From Eubacterium sp. CAG:841 (GTDB lineage: Bacteria; Bacillota; Clostridia; Oscillospirales; CAG-272), in the NCBI GenBank assembly GCA_000437375.1, contig FR898226.1, forward strand, positions 187,677-234,004: 46,328 bases of DNA. The letters run 5' to 3'. This document shows, piece by piece, positions 32,671-40,101 of the stretch. The notes below the pieces were generated by a model, which saw nothing but the letters and a program-made list of their open reading frames with translations, did no database searches and had not been told where the DNA came from. The position numbers and the translations under genes were made by a program. Position 1 is the stretch's first letter. Every line of letters starts with the position of its first letter.

Positions 32671-33450
32671 TTATTTCTTTCTGCCGTAAGGTTTTTTCTG
32701 TTGACGGCACCAGGTTTTCATAACAAAATTATGCGAAAGATGCTTTACCGCAAATACCTGAAGTCTTGCGGCGGCACCGCAAACGGAAACTTTTTTGTGT
32801 TTTTTCATATCTTTCAGCGCGCGGCTGACGACCTGCTCTGCCGTATAGTAATGGCTGTAATACGTTATTACGGAATCATCCTCCACTGCGTGGTCAAAGA
32901 ATTCCGTCTTTACCCAAAACGGGCAAACCGCCATAACATCTATTCCTTTCGGAGCCAACTCTGCCGAAAGTCCCTGCGAAAAGCTGAGTACAAACGCTTT
33001 ACTTGCCGCATAAACATTTATATACGGCACGGGCTGAAATGCGGAAAGCGATCCCATTTCATATATCTGGCTTCCCTTTTTCATATAAGGAATTGATTTG
33101 TATGTCATTCCCACAAGCGCCATATCGTTCAGTTCTATCATTGAATAATAAGTTTCAAGCGGAACATCTGTCGTTGCGGCAAATTTTCCAAAGCCTCCCG
33201 CATTTACAAGCACTTCAACTTCCGGCTTTTCGGTTTCAAGCATTTTTGCATACTCTTCAATGCTTTCTTTTTTTGTAAGATCAAAAGATATCGGTCTTAT
33301 TTTCGCACGGGTTTTACCTTTTAACTCTTCAAGACGCTCAAGTCTGCGCGCAATGACCCATATCTCGTCAAAATCGTGCTGACGGTCAAGCTGAAAAACA
33401 AACTCTCTTCCCATTCCGGAGGAAGCACCTGTAATAACGGCGATTTTCAT
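32671..33450 (-). CDS. Short-chain dehydrogenase/reductase
   Basis: A 259-residue SDR oxidoreductase. TGASSGMGRE is the NAD(P)-binding Gly motif, followed by LVNAGGFG, and the active site is S (SLSAFQPVPYINV) with YAASKAF (Tyr-x3-Lys). RRLERLEEL after beta-2 suggests NADP(H) preference. ATG at 33450 is taken; an in-frame TTG at 33456 is possible, with AGGAG 4 versus 10 bases upstream. Substrate unknown. Confidence 0.9.
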   Translation of the reverse strand: MKIAVITGASSGMGREFVFQLDRQHDFDEIWVIARRLERLEELKGKTRAKIRPISFDLTKKESIEEYAKMLETEKPEVEVLVNAGGFGKFAATTDVPLETYYSMIELNDMALVGMTYKSIPYMKKGSQIYEMGSLSAFQPVPYINVYAASKAFVLSFSQGLSAELAPKGIDVMAVCPFWVKTEFFDHAVEDDSVITYYSHYYTAEQVVSRALKDMKKHKKVSVCGAAARLQVFAVKHLSHNFVMKTWCRQQKKPYGRKK

Positions 33451-33483
33451 TTTCAATAAACTCCTTTGTTTTTTACTAAATAA

Positions 33484-33512
33484 ATAGTATCATAAAAAGT
33501 CAGATAATACAA
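33484..33512 (-). promoter_or_regulatory. Sigma-A promoter for SDR/GNAT genes
   Basis: On the minus strand TTGTAT (33512-33507), a 17-base spacer and TACTAT (33489-33484), about 35 bases before the start. Confidence 0.45.
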
Positions 33513-33541
33513 GATCATTTCCATTAATTTAATGATTCATA

Positions 33542-34822
33542 TTAAAGCCATTTGTCAAGCTCCGCTTCCACTTCGGAAATCTTTTTTACTTTCGGCGAGC
33601 GGATTATTTTATCATGCATTATCACCATTTCGGGACTGCGGAGCGCCTGCAAATTTTCCAAAGGGTTCTTGCTTATAACAATCATCTCCGCCATTTTGCC
33701 CTTTTCAACAGACCCTGTTATATCTCCGATTCCGGCAAGAGTCGCATTGAGCAAAGTCGCGGAATAAATGGCAAAACTTTCGCTGACTCCGCAGAATTTC
33801 ACATAATAATAAAGCTCTCTCCACATATCATACTGCGTTACATATGGGCAAGCGGTATCTGTTCCGAGACCGACGGGAATTCCCTCTTTCAAACATTCCT
33901 TTGCAAGAGAAACAATTCCGTCAAAAACAATTTTGCCGTTCTCCTGCTGCTCATAAGTTGCATGAGAGACCGCGCGGTCAAACAAAGCAAACGGAAGCGC
34001 TGGAGAAATTGTGGACACCTGAAAAGCTTTACGTTCTTTGAACAATTTCATAATTTCTTCGGTCGGCTTTGCGCCATGTTCAATAGAATCAACGCCGTTT
34101 TCCAGCGCAACCTTCACCCCTTCTGGACTTTCAACGTGCGCCGCTACCTTAAAGCCGAGTTCATGTGCCCTCGTGCAAGCGGCTTTCACGATCTCGGGCG
34201 ACATTCTCAGAACGCCCGGTTCGCCTACCTTTTCCGCATCCAGAACACCGCCTGTGATCATAAGCTTTATGATATCAGGCTTGTCCTTTGCAATAATATC
34301 AACATAGCTTGCAGCTTCCTCCGGAGATGACGCTTCATAAGCAAGCGAACCCGCCATATGTCCTCCGTGCACGGAAACAGCCATATTAGACGCCAGAATA
34401 CGCGGTCCGATTCTCTTTCCCGAATTTATTTCATCTCTGACAAAAGTATCAAAATCAGCAATTCCGCCGACGGTGCGGATAGTCGTAACGCCGCTGAGCA
34501 GCTGAGTTTTGGCAAAACCGGCAACAAGCTTCTTGCCGAAGCTTCTCATAAAAGCGTTTGATGTAATCAGTTTAACAAGCTTTACGGGGTCGGACTGTTT
34601 TTTCTTCGGCTTGCCGGAACCCGCCAAATGAACGTGCAGGTTTATAAGTCCCGGAAGAATATATTTTCCGCTTAAATTTACTTTTTCAAACTCCGACGGG
34701 ATTTTATCTTCAGAAACAATATCGGATATAATGCCGTTCTCCGTAAGTATAGCCTTTCCATACTGCGGAATCATATTTTCCGTTCCATCCAGAATAATGC
34801 CGCCGATAAATGCTGTTTTCAT
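33542..34822 (-). CDS. Amidohydrolase-family protein (imidazolonepropionase/prolidase-like)
   Basis: A 426-residue metal-dependent hydrolase. YILPGLINLHVHLAG holds the HxH metal ligands, followed by a Lys (LMITGG region), HVES and EHGAKP (metal His residues), and the catalytic Asp in GLGTDTACPY. The C-terminal small beta domain returns with GSVEKGKMAEMIVISKNPLENL. Such enzymes hydrolyse cyclic amides or dipeptides containing proline; the substrate here is not predictable. Start at the ATG; the ribosome site (AGAAAGAAG) is weak. Confidence 0.88.
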   Translation of the reverse strand: MKTAFIGGIILDGTENMIPQYGKAILTENGIISDIVSEDKIPSEFEKVNLSGKYILPGLINLHVHLAGSGKPKKKQSDPVKLVKLITSNAFMRSFGKKLVAGFAKTQLLSGVTTIRTVGGIADFDTFVRDEINSGKRIGPRILASNMAVSVHGGHMAGSLAYEASSPEEAASYVDIIAKDKPDIIKLMITGGVLDAEKVGEPGVLRMSPEIVKAACTRAHELGFKVAAHVESPEGVKVALENGVDSIEHGAKPTEEIMKLFKERKAFQVSTISPALPFALFDRAVSHATYEQQENGKIVFDGIVSLAKECLKEGIPVGLGTDTACPYVTQYDMWRELYYYVKFCGVSESFAIYSATLLNATLAGIGDITGSVEKGKMAEMIVISKNPLENLQALRSPEMVIMHDKIIRSPKVKKISEVEAELDKWL

Positions 34823-34876
34823 TTTATCATTCTTCTTTCTTTTAATCTTATGTCGCAGTCTGAATCTGTCAAAGCA

Positions 34877-34905
34877 ATTGTATCATAAATCCACTCGTTT
34901 TTCAA
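34877..34905 (-). promoter_or_regulatory. Sigma-A promoter for the amidohydrolase gene
   Basis: On the minus strand TTGAAA (34905-34900), a 17-base spacer and TACAAT (34882-34877), about 55 bases before the ATG. Confidence 0.5.
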
Positions 34906-34970
34906 TAGTTTTCACTTGCACAATTGTTGCTGCACAATGCTTGCTGTTAGCGTTCATCCTTCCTTTCCAT

Positions 34971-35010
34971 AAAAATAAGCCAAACGCTCGGCTGAGTAGC
35001 GTTTGGCTAT
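34971..35010 (-). terminator. Terminator after the second GNAT gene
   Basis: On the minus strand AGCCAAACGCT, 9-base loop, AGCGTTTGGCT followed by TATTTTTATGG. 11-bp perfect stem. Confidence 0.85.
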
Positions 35011-35065
35011 GCAGATTATTCAGTTAGACAAACAGGAATTTGTCGCTAACTACTACTTCTATGAA

Positions 35066-35647
35066 TCAAAGAATTTTTCTGCAAACCATACATCCTTCAA
35101 TCTGTCTACAAAATTCAAATCCATACTTTTTGTACATAGATAAAGGGCCGTGATAAGCATGATTTTCATTGTTTGCAAATGGATACGCTTCTACCAAATC
35201 AAATCCATCGACTTTTGCATCCTTACATACATATTCAAGCAAGGCGGTGGCAACGCCACATCCCCTATATTTAGGTGTAACAGAAAAGCAAACGATGGAT
35301 TTGATTTTTTCACCGTTGTCAGGTACTTCTTCTGCAAAATTAAAATTGACGTTATTGTACGCTTTTTTATTATTCGAATTGCACCATCCAACAACCTTTC
35401 CTTGAACATATGCTAAATATCCCTGCATGCGACCGCTTTTTATGAAGTTGATTGCTTGTTCTCTATTGAACTTAGCACAATCTTTATCGCAGTCCCATCT
35501 TCGTTTCTTTTCCAACTCGCTATCCCAATGATAGCACATACAATAACATCCACACCATTCATCATTGTCCGAAAAGGCATCGTTATCAAAATAAGATAAC
35601 CAATCATCCAATAATTCAATAGTCAGTTTGCAAATAGATATTTCCAT
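35066..35647 (-). CDS. GNAT-family N-acetyltransferase, Cys-rich N-terminus
   Basis: A 193-residue acetyltransferase. Motif A is VTPKYRGCGVATALLEYVC and the C-terminal part has GPLSMYKKYGFEF. An N-terminal CGCYCMCYHW cluster (four Cys and a His within ~10 residues) is unusual and may bind a metal, but similar Cys-rich starts occur in this subgroup. A promoter and a terminator frame it, so it is a single-gene unit. It is the last host gene before the island repeat. Confidence 0.85.
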   Translation of the reverse strand: MEISICKLTIELLDDWLSYFDNDAFSDNDEWCGCYCMCYHWDSELEKKRRWDCDKDCAKFNREQAINFIKSGRMQGYLAYVQGKVVGWCNSNNKKAYNNVNFNFAEEVPDNGEKIKSIVCFSVTPKYRGCGVATALLEYVCKDAKVDGFDLVEAYPFANNENHAYHGPLSMYKKYGFEFCRQIEGCMVCRKIL

Positions 35648-35685
35648 AATGATTCCTCCGTCAAATTCCGATTTGTCGATATCTT

Positions 35686-35714
35686 ATTATACCATAAATC
35701 TTCCCGTTTTTCAA
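35686..35714 (-). promoter_or_regulatory. Sigma-A promoter for the second GNAT gene
   Basis: On the minus strand TTGAAA (35714-35709), a 17-base spacer and TATAAT (35691-35686), about 39 bases before the ATG at 35647. Confidence 0.6.
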
Positions 35715-35776
35715 TCTCAATAACGCCTTTTGTGCAAAGAGCGGTGCCGCAAGGCACGGGCGAATATAAACGGAAA

Positions 35777-35808
35777 GAAAAAACCACCTGCAAAAGCAAG
35801 TGGTTTTT
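35777..35808 (-). terminator. Terminator next to the left tRNA-Trp fragment
   Basis: On the minus strand, directly after the tRNA fragment's CCA: AAAAACCAC, loop, GTGGTTTTTT. It has the position expected of the original terminator of tRNA-Trp before the island inserted. Confidence 0.65.
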
Positions 35809-35852
35809 GGCAGGGGTAGTAAGAATCGAACTCACGACACGCGGTTTTGGAG
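35804..35852 (-). repeat. Left att site: 49-base copy of the tRNA-Trp 3' part
   Basis: Identical over 49 bases to 39731-39779. It starts in the anticodon loop (CTCCAAAACC on the minus strand) and runs through the T-arm and CCA into the following T/A run. Sequences diverge immediately beyond the anticodon-loop end. This is the expected product of tyrosine-integrase insertion at a tRNA 3' end. Confidence 0.9.
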
Positions 35853-36180
35853 CGAAAAGCACGCTTTCAGTTAAGCCGCGTGTTAAAATACAGTCCCCCT
35901 AAAATTCCGCATAAAAACAGCACTTTCAGGATATGAAAGTGCTGTTCGTTTTTGTCGTTGTAGTTTTTGTTGAAAATTGATGCTTTTTTGATGCTCTTGA
36001 AAATTGAGAAGTATCATAACTCAAATATAATGCACCCCACTGCAAGAGGCAGTGACAAATAATAGTAAAACCCTTTCGGTATGAATTTTATAATTCTTCA
36101 GCCTTGAAAGTTGTTTTAGGCATTTTATCGATATTTTCAAGCGCCATATTGCACATCTAAAAACTAAAATTCTCGTAAGA
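35853..36180. other. Non-coding island margin next to the left att
   Basis: No convincing gene. It holds a terminator-like hairpin (35913-35955), a doubled 11-base motif (TTGAAAATTGA at 35970-35980 and 35997-36007) and two TTGATGC copies between. These could be arm-type integrase-binding sites. A 21-codon minus-strand frame at 36097-36160 is too short to judge. Confidence 0.4.
35913..35956. terminator. Hairpin terminator at the island margin
   Basis: AACAGCACTTTCA, loop GGATA, TGAAAGTGCTGTT followed by CGTTTTTG. 13-bp stem, perfect or nearly so. Confidence 0.65.
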
Positions 36181-36189
36181 TTTATGTGT

Positions 36190-36475
36190 TTATTATAAAA
36201 TTTTTTTGATTAGAATTCAACTTAATGATACCATCCTCATAACTTTCTTCGTTTGCAGCATAAGAGTAAATTGTAGCAATGGTTAAATCTTTATTTTTCT
36301 CTTCAAGTTGCTTTTGAATTCAAGATAATACTTTTTAGCCATAGGAATTGAGCTGACAGCAAACATTGAGTTAAAGTCGTTTACTCTTTGTCCTTTTAGG
36401 CTGTAATAAGCATTACGCATTATTTTAGTATCAAAATTATCAATAATGTAGCTTACAATATTGGCAAAGGTTATA
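36190..36475 (-). pseudogene. hsdR: Type I restriction endonuclease subunit R (hsdR) remnant
   Basis: Minus-strand frames read ANIVSYIIDNFDTKIMRNAYYSL, then FNSMFAVSSIPMAKKYYLEF, and after a +1 frame shift near 36310 LEEKNKDLTIATIYSYAANEE. FNxMFAVSSxxxAKxYY and the KIATIxSxAANEE pattern are typical of the C-terminal part of HsdR. The fragment has no start, is frameshifted and is fused at its 5' side to an hsdM remnant in another frame. It is inactive. Confidence 0.75.
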
Positions 36476-36628
36476 TGTAGTTATATTGATTTCCTGACTG
36501 TAAAAGCCTTGACGAACAGCGTCTTTGCCAAGGACTTTAGCAGCCTTGAGCAAAAGAGAACCTGAACCGCAAGCAGGGTCTATAAAGACGCTGTCTTTGA
36601 TACAAACAGAAAAAGCCTTCTCCGGCAC
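36476..36628 (-). pseudogene. hsdM: Type I modification methylase (hsdM) remnant
   Basis: About 50 codons: FIDPACGSGSLLLKAAKVLGKDAVRQGFYSQEINITTYNLC. This is the HsdM AdoMet-binding motif (DPxxGSG) and the following conserved stretch. The catalytic NPPF-type motif and the rest of the gene are missing. After TTYNLC the sequence runs into hsdR in a different frame, so a deletion joined the two genes. Confidence 0.8.
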
Positions 36629-36700
36629 ATAAGTGCTGAAAAAGGCTTGAAATAAAGGACTTTCGAGATTCCGCTGTGTTGTACAGCAGAGCTTCGGAAG
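36611..36700. other. Structured non-coding stretch between hsdM remnant and SEC-C gene
   Basis: A nested hairpin (AAGCCTT..GGCAC / GTGC..AAGGCTT, 36613-36648) and a second inverted repeat (TTCCGCTGT / ACAGC..CGGAA, 36669-36699). No gene is evident up to 36823. It probably contains old terminator or recombination debris. Confidence 0.35.
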
Positions 36701-36823
36701 CCCTTTTTCTGTTTATTCGATTGTTGCTTGCCGCTGCTCCGGCCTTTGAAACTTACCCCTCAAAAACGGCTGCCGGAGGAATAATTAAATAGTGTGGAAT
36801 AATTAAAATGTTTGCCGCTCCAC

Positions 36824-37450
36824 TTATTCACGTACAATAGCACGTTTCACATCTTTGTATTTTTCACGCAGATCCGGTATGTCTACTTTTCTTCCGAGAA
36901 GTTCTTGAACCACTCCCCATAAGCCGTTCTTCTCATCTGGGAATCCGTCCATGTAATCTACAAACGGAAGGCTATTAACGACCAGCGTTTCTCCTTCAAT
37001 ACCACGTCCGGGAACCCCGTACTTTATCACAGGCTCCTTACCACTTCGGATATTCTTTCCGAACACAATCGGCTCAGAGACTGGTGCGCCTCCCAAAAGA
37101 GTCATGCTGATTGCGATATCGAGGATTTGGCCATCAAGTTCTATCCATGAGTGATCGAAATAGAGACCTTGCCCGAGCATTTCTCCTATGCATAGCTTGG
37201 GAGAATACCCCAGTTCAGAAAGCGCAACATATAAGGCAGAACAGCTTGCATGGCAAGCACCCCACCATTGTTTCCGCTTCATATATTCACTCAAATTGCA
37301 AAGGACATTTGCGATGTCCTCTTTGTAACCGGCATTCTGAACAGCAGCCCTAATCAGATCACCGGTACTCATGGATTCCTTCAAAAGACAGCAATGCTTA
37401 TATTTCTTTCCGCTACCACATGGGCATGGGTCATTTCGTCCGATTTTCAT
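36824..37450 (-). CDS. SEC-C motif protein with transglutaminase-like catalytic arrangement
   Basis: A 208-residue protein. It begins with a SEC-C zinc motif, GRNDPCPCGSGKKYKHCC (Cys residues 9, 11, 20, 21). A possible papain/transglutaminase-fold core follows: Cys66 in WGACHASCSALYVALSELGY, His100 in FDHSWIELD, Asp111 in ILDIAI. Spacing matches the Cys-His-Asp triads of transglutaminase/NAT-like enzymes, but this is read by eye. It starts 6 bases after the DUF262 stop and is probably co-transcribed with it. It could be a peptidase, amidase or toxin-like effector. It has no transmembrane helix. Confidence 0.7.
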   Translation of the reverse strand: MKIGRNDPCPCGSGKKYKHCCLLKESMSTGDLIRAAVQNAGYKEDIANVLCNLSEYMKRKQWWGACHASCSALYVALSELGYSPKLCIGEMLGQGLYFDHSWIELDGQILDIAISMTLLGGAPVSEPIVFGKNIRSGKEPVIKYGVPGRGIEGETLVVNSLPFVDYMDGFPDEKNGLWGVVQELLGRKVDIPDLREKYKDVKRAIVRE

Positions 37451-37456
37451 TCGTGA

Positions 37457-39244
37457 TCACTCAACATTCTTCTTCAGCTGTTCAAATGCAGCTTTAATTT
37501 TTGCCGCCATCAGCTTTCTGCGCTCAATCAGGAAGTCCTCATAGGGCATATTCTCCCAACCGTGCGGAAGTGCATTTTCTTCTTCCATACGCTGGATTTC
37601 TTCAGGGCTGCGACCCTCACAAACAACAGGATAATAAATCGAGGGAGCCTCATCGAGTATCTCCATATTATCCTTCCAATCGATGAAGGCGTAGTTAGCC
37701 ATCTGGTTGATCTTAGCGTCGTTATATCCCAGCGTCTTCAGATAAGCCTTCGGGAACAGGTGATGCTTCTCCAGTGACTTTCTCTTACCGTCGGTACCGG
37801 GCTCGAATAGTTTGCTGACGAGCAGATTACTCTTCGAGAACAGGATTTTAGCATTCAGAATGTTTAAGGCGGCTACATAGGCGTTCCAAGCATTATTGCC
37901 TCGGCCCGATACTGCCAAGCCCTCGGAACCGATAAGAGTAATATCGAAGTAGTCGTTTGTAAGCCGCTCCTCAACCCTCGACAAAATGAATCGCTTGTAT
38001 TCTTCCAGCGATGTTAGTTCCTTGATAGAGTTCAGGTGATTTTCGACTGTGGATTCAAATGATCCAGTATAGAGCGAGACAAGAGACGCATAGAAAAACC
38101 ACAGCGATGTCAAATGCAAATTCTCGTTGTACGACGCATTAAACCTATACTTTGCGATGAGGTAGAATGCATAGGTGTAGTAGATTGCGTTTCCCGAAAG
38201 AATCAGATCACCGGACAGATAACCGGCATTCATGATAGATTTCAAGAACTCGTGCCAGTTGTGGACGTTTAGAACGTCTGGGAGCTTTGCCTTAAGCACA
38301 TCGAAACGCTGATCACGTAGAGTTTCATCTACAGCACCTTTTTTGTCGAAGTCAGCTCCACGAAGCAGTTTATACCCATATTTCAAACGAGCTCGGTCAA
38401 AAGCATACGCCATAACCACACGAATGACATCCTGAGCTGTGACCTCGGTAAGCTGGTTGTACGATGTGATTTTGTCCTTGGAAGGGTATGTTGACTCCAT
38501 GCTGAACTGTTCGATCTCTTTTCGCCCCTCATCCCAATAGAGTGAAAGAAGGGTCAGAATAAAGTCGTTCTGCTTCAATGCCACACCGCCGGAATTAACA
38601 CGAACAAAGATTTCAGAGACATCCTCTTCCTCAGCGTTGGCCTTGATATCAAATACCGGAAGCGTGTGTTGTTTCAAATTTGAAAGCGCAGTGATGTTTT
38701 CGGAAATCAGATCTTGTTCCTCGTCGCTCAGCGTTTCACCTTTGGAGGACCGATATTCATCCAGCCTCTTGGTAAAGTTGATGATCAGCTTTGTAATATT
38801 CGATGTAGTGAACACTTCGCTGATGTTGTAGATCCATTCAGGGTCTTTTTTCGTCGCCTGATAACCAACCTCGAACTTATTCTTCACCGGGCAGTAGGAA
38901 ATCACGATAGACTTCTCGTCGTATTTTGAATTGATGACCTTTTTCCCTTTCATAACGGCATAAAGGGAGGTCAGTCTCTGCTGGCCATCAATGATTACCT
39001 GCTTCGGAGATTCATAGTTGTGGGTGTCTGTTCCGATGGTTTTCTTCTTTTCAAGCGTAGGACACTCCCACAGCATCAAATAACCGATGGGGTACCCGCA
39101 CATCATGGAATCGAACAAATCACGCACCTTTGAATCCTTCCAGATAAACGGCCTCTGAAGTTCCGGAAGGCCAAGTTCTCCTGTATCGATCTTTTCGATC
39201 AACTGATTAACTGTTAAAGTCGTGTTGCTAAATATCTGTTGCAT
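37457..39244 (-). CDS. DUF262/HNH (GmrSD-like) nuclease-type protein
   Basis: A 595-residue protein. DUF262 domain (residues ~1-330): LPELQRPFIWKDSKVRDLFDSMMCGYPIGYLMLWE and VIDGQQRLTSLYAVMKG, the DGQQR motif of the ParB/sulfiredoxin-like fold. The C-terminal region has KHHLFPKAYLKTLGY and NYAFIDWKDNMEI, matching the HNH motif of DUF1524/GmrD. GmrSD enzymes restrict DNA with modified cytosine. ATG at 39244 is taken because DUF262 proteins start there and upstream residues are antisense to the integrase remnant. AAGGG is only 2 bases from it, and a TTG at 39289 is possible. Its own promoter may be lost. Confidence 0.8.
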   Translation of the reverse strand: MQQIFSNTTLTVNQLIEKIDTGELGLPELQRPFIWKDSKVRDLFDSMMCGYPIGYLMLWECPTLEKKKTIGTDTHNYESPKQVIIDGQQRLTSLYAVMKGKKVINSKYDEKSIVISYCPVKNKFEVGYQATKKDPEWIYNISEVFTTSNITKLIINFTKRLDEYRSSKGETLSDEEQDLISENITALSNLKQHTLPVFDIKANAEEEDVSEIFVRVNSGGVALKQNDFILTLLSLYWDEGRKEIEQFSMESTYPSKDKITSYNQLTEVTAQDVIRVVMAYAFDRARLKYGYKLLRGADFDKKGAVDETLRDQRFDVLKAKLPDVLNVHNWHEFLKSIMNAGYLSGDLILSGNAIYYTYAFYLIAKYRFNASYNENLHLTSLWFFYASLVSLYTGSFESTVENHLNSIKELTSLEEYKRFILSRVEERLTNDYFDITLIGSEGLAVSGRGNNAWNAYVAALNILNAKILFSKSNLLVSKLFEPGTDGKRKSLEKHHLFPKAYLKTLGYNDAKINQMANYAFIDWKDNMEILDEAPSIYYPVVCEGRSPEEIQRMEEENALPHGWENMPYEDFLIERRKLMAAKIKAAFEQLKKNVE

Positions 39245-39701
39245 TCCCTTAAACGAAACTGCAATACAAGCGATTATAGAATTACGCAACGAGCGATATT
39301 TCGGTGAGAATGCACCATTGATACCCGATGCAGACGGAAACTTTACAAGACCGTTAAACTTAAGAAAACGGTTTTATTCCATACTCGATGCGGCTGGAAT
39401 CAAGAAAAAAGGCTTACACAGTTTGCGACACACCTTCGCAACAAAGCTTGTAACAGGAGTACAAGCAGAGGACGGAACGATCAAAGCATTAACACCGAGG
39501 CAGGTGGCAGACTTACTCGGACACACAACTTCAGAAATAACCGAAATGTATTATGTCAAGCGAAACACGGATATGCTGTTGGGCGTTACAAAAACAAAAA
39601 ACGGTGTGAAAATGAAAAATCGGCGTACGGAAAAGACCGTGCGCCGTAATTTTATCTGTATGAGAAAAGTAAGTAAAATCGACGTAAAGCAGCGTAAATA
39701 A
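39243..39701 (+). pseudogene. Tyrosine integrase, N-terminally truncated
   Basis: About 150 codons of the catalytic domain: LHSLRHTFATKLVTG (His-x-x-Arg), LLGHTTSEITEMYYV (His/Lys then Tyr nucleophile). The first catalytic Arg and the arm-binding and core-binding domains are missing. Coding sequence stops at 39243, exactly where the DUF262 gene starts on the other strand. It faces the tRNA, as is usual for tRNA-integrating elements. It cannot be active alone. A small basic tail (KTVRRNFICMRKVSKID) is included. Confidence 0.85.
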
Positions 39702-39704
39702 AAG

Positions 39705-39735
39705 AAAAAAGCACCGAAAAATCGGTGCTTTTTTT
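39705..39735. terminator. Terminator between integrase remnant and tRNA-Trp
   Basis: AAAAAAGCACCG, loop AAAAAT, CGGTGCTTTTTTT. Symmetric A and T runs let it serve both the integrase remnant and the two tRNA genes on the minus strand. It probably came with the element. Confidence 0.85.
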
Positions 39736-39779
39736 GGCAGGGGTAGTAAGAATCGAACTCACGACACGCGGTTTTGGAG
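39731..39779 (-). repeat. Right att site within tRNA-Trp
   Basis: Second copy of the 49-base direct repeat (with 35804-35852). It lies inside the intact tRNA-Trp, from the anticodon loop to the 3' end. Confidence 0.9.
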
Positions 39780-39810
39780 ACCGCTGCTCTACCAGCTGAG
39801 CTATGCCCCT
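39735..39810 (-). tRNA. tRNA-Trp (anticodon CCA)
   Basis: Complete cloverleaf: acceptor AGGGGCA / TACCCCT, anticodon arm GCGGT CTCCAAA ACCGC (CCA), T-arm GTGAG TTCGATT CTTAC, discriminator G, encoded CCA. One odd point is a C-A mismatch at acceptor pair 6-67. The 3' half is shared with the island repeat. It is transcribed with the CAT tRNA from one promoter. Confidence 0.93.
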
Positions 39811-39849
39811 ATACAAAAGCGAAACCTGTTCGGTTTCGCCTATGTTTTC

Positions 39850-39926
39850 TGGTGGGCCTTTAGGGACTCGAACCCCAGACCAACCGGTTATGAGCCGGTT
39901 GCTCTAACCAACTGAGCTAAAGGCCC
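39850..39926 (-). tRNA. tRNA with CAT anticodon (elongator Met or Ile2)
   Basis: Acceptor GGGCCTT / AAGGCCC, D-arm GCTCAGTTGGTTAGAGC, anticodon arm ACCGG CTCATAA CCGGT, T-arm CTGGG GTTCGAG TCCC-like, encoded CCA. The CTCATAA loop can belong to elongator Met or to the lysidine-modified Ile2 tRNA. I cannot decide by eye. It lacks the unpaired 1-72 initiator feature, so it is not initiator tRNA. Confidence 0.9.
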
Positions 39927-39947
39927 GTTCGTTTTAGCGCGGTTTTT

Positions 39948-39976
39948 ATTTTATCATCAATATTGCGATTTGTCAA
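39948..39976 (-). promoter_or_regulatory. Sigma-A promoter for the two tRNA genes
   Basis: On the minus strand TTGACA (39976-39971), a 17-base spacer and TAAAAT (39953-39948), 22 bases before the first tRNA. Confidence 0.75.
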
Positions 39977-40026
39977 GGAGTTTTTCAAATGTTTTCCCTC
40001 TTTTTTTCTCAGTTGAATATAATCAA

Positions 40027-40055
40027 TTGACTTTTTGTATATTTTGATATATAAT
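40027..40055 (+). promoter_or_regulatory. Sigma-A promoter for deoC-pdp
   Basis: TTGACT (40027-40032), a 17-base spacer and TATAAT (40050-40055), about 46 bases before the deoC ATG. Confidence 0.65.
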
Positions 40056-40101
40056 CAAGGTAGATACCCATTATAAAATTATACAGAAAAGAGAGTTTAT
40101 T

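Noticed and set aside
35623..35862. Minus-strand frame covering the left tRNA-Trp fragment and the GNAT promoter
   Set aside because: Its codons include tRNA-derived sequence, a terminator and a promoter; no ribosome site.
36097..36160. Short minus-strand frame ending KTTFKAEEL as a further hsd remnant
   Set aside because: About 21 codons only; similarity to any Hsd protein could not be established by eye.
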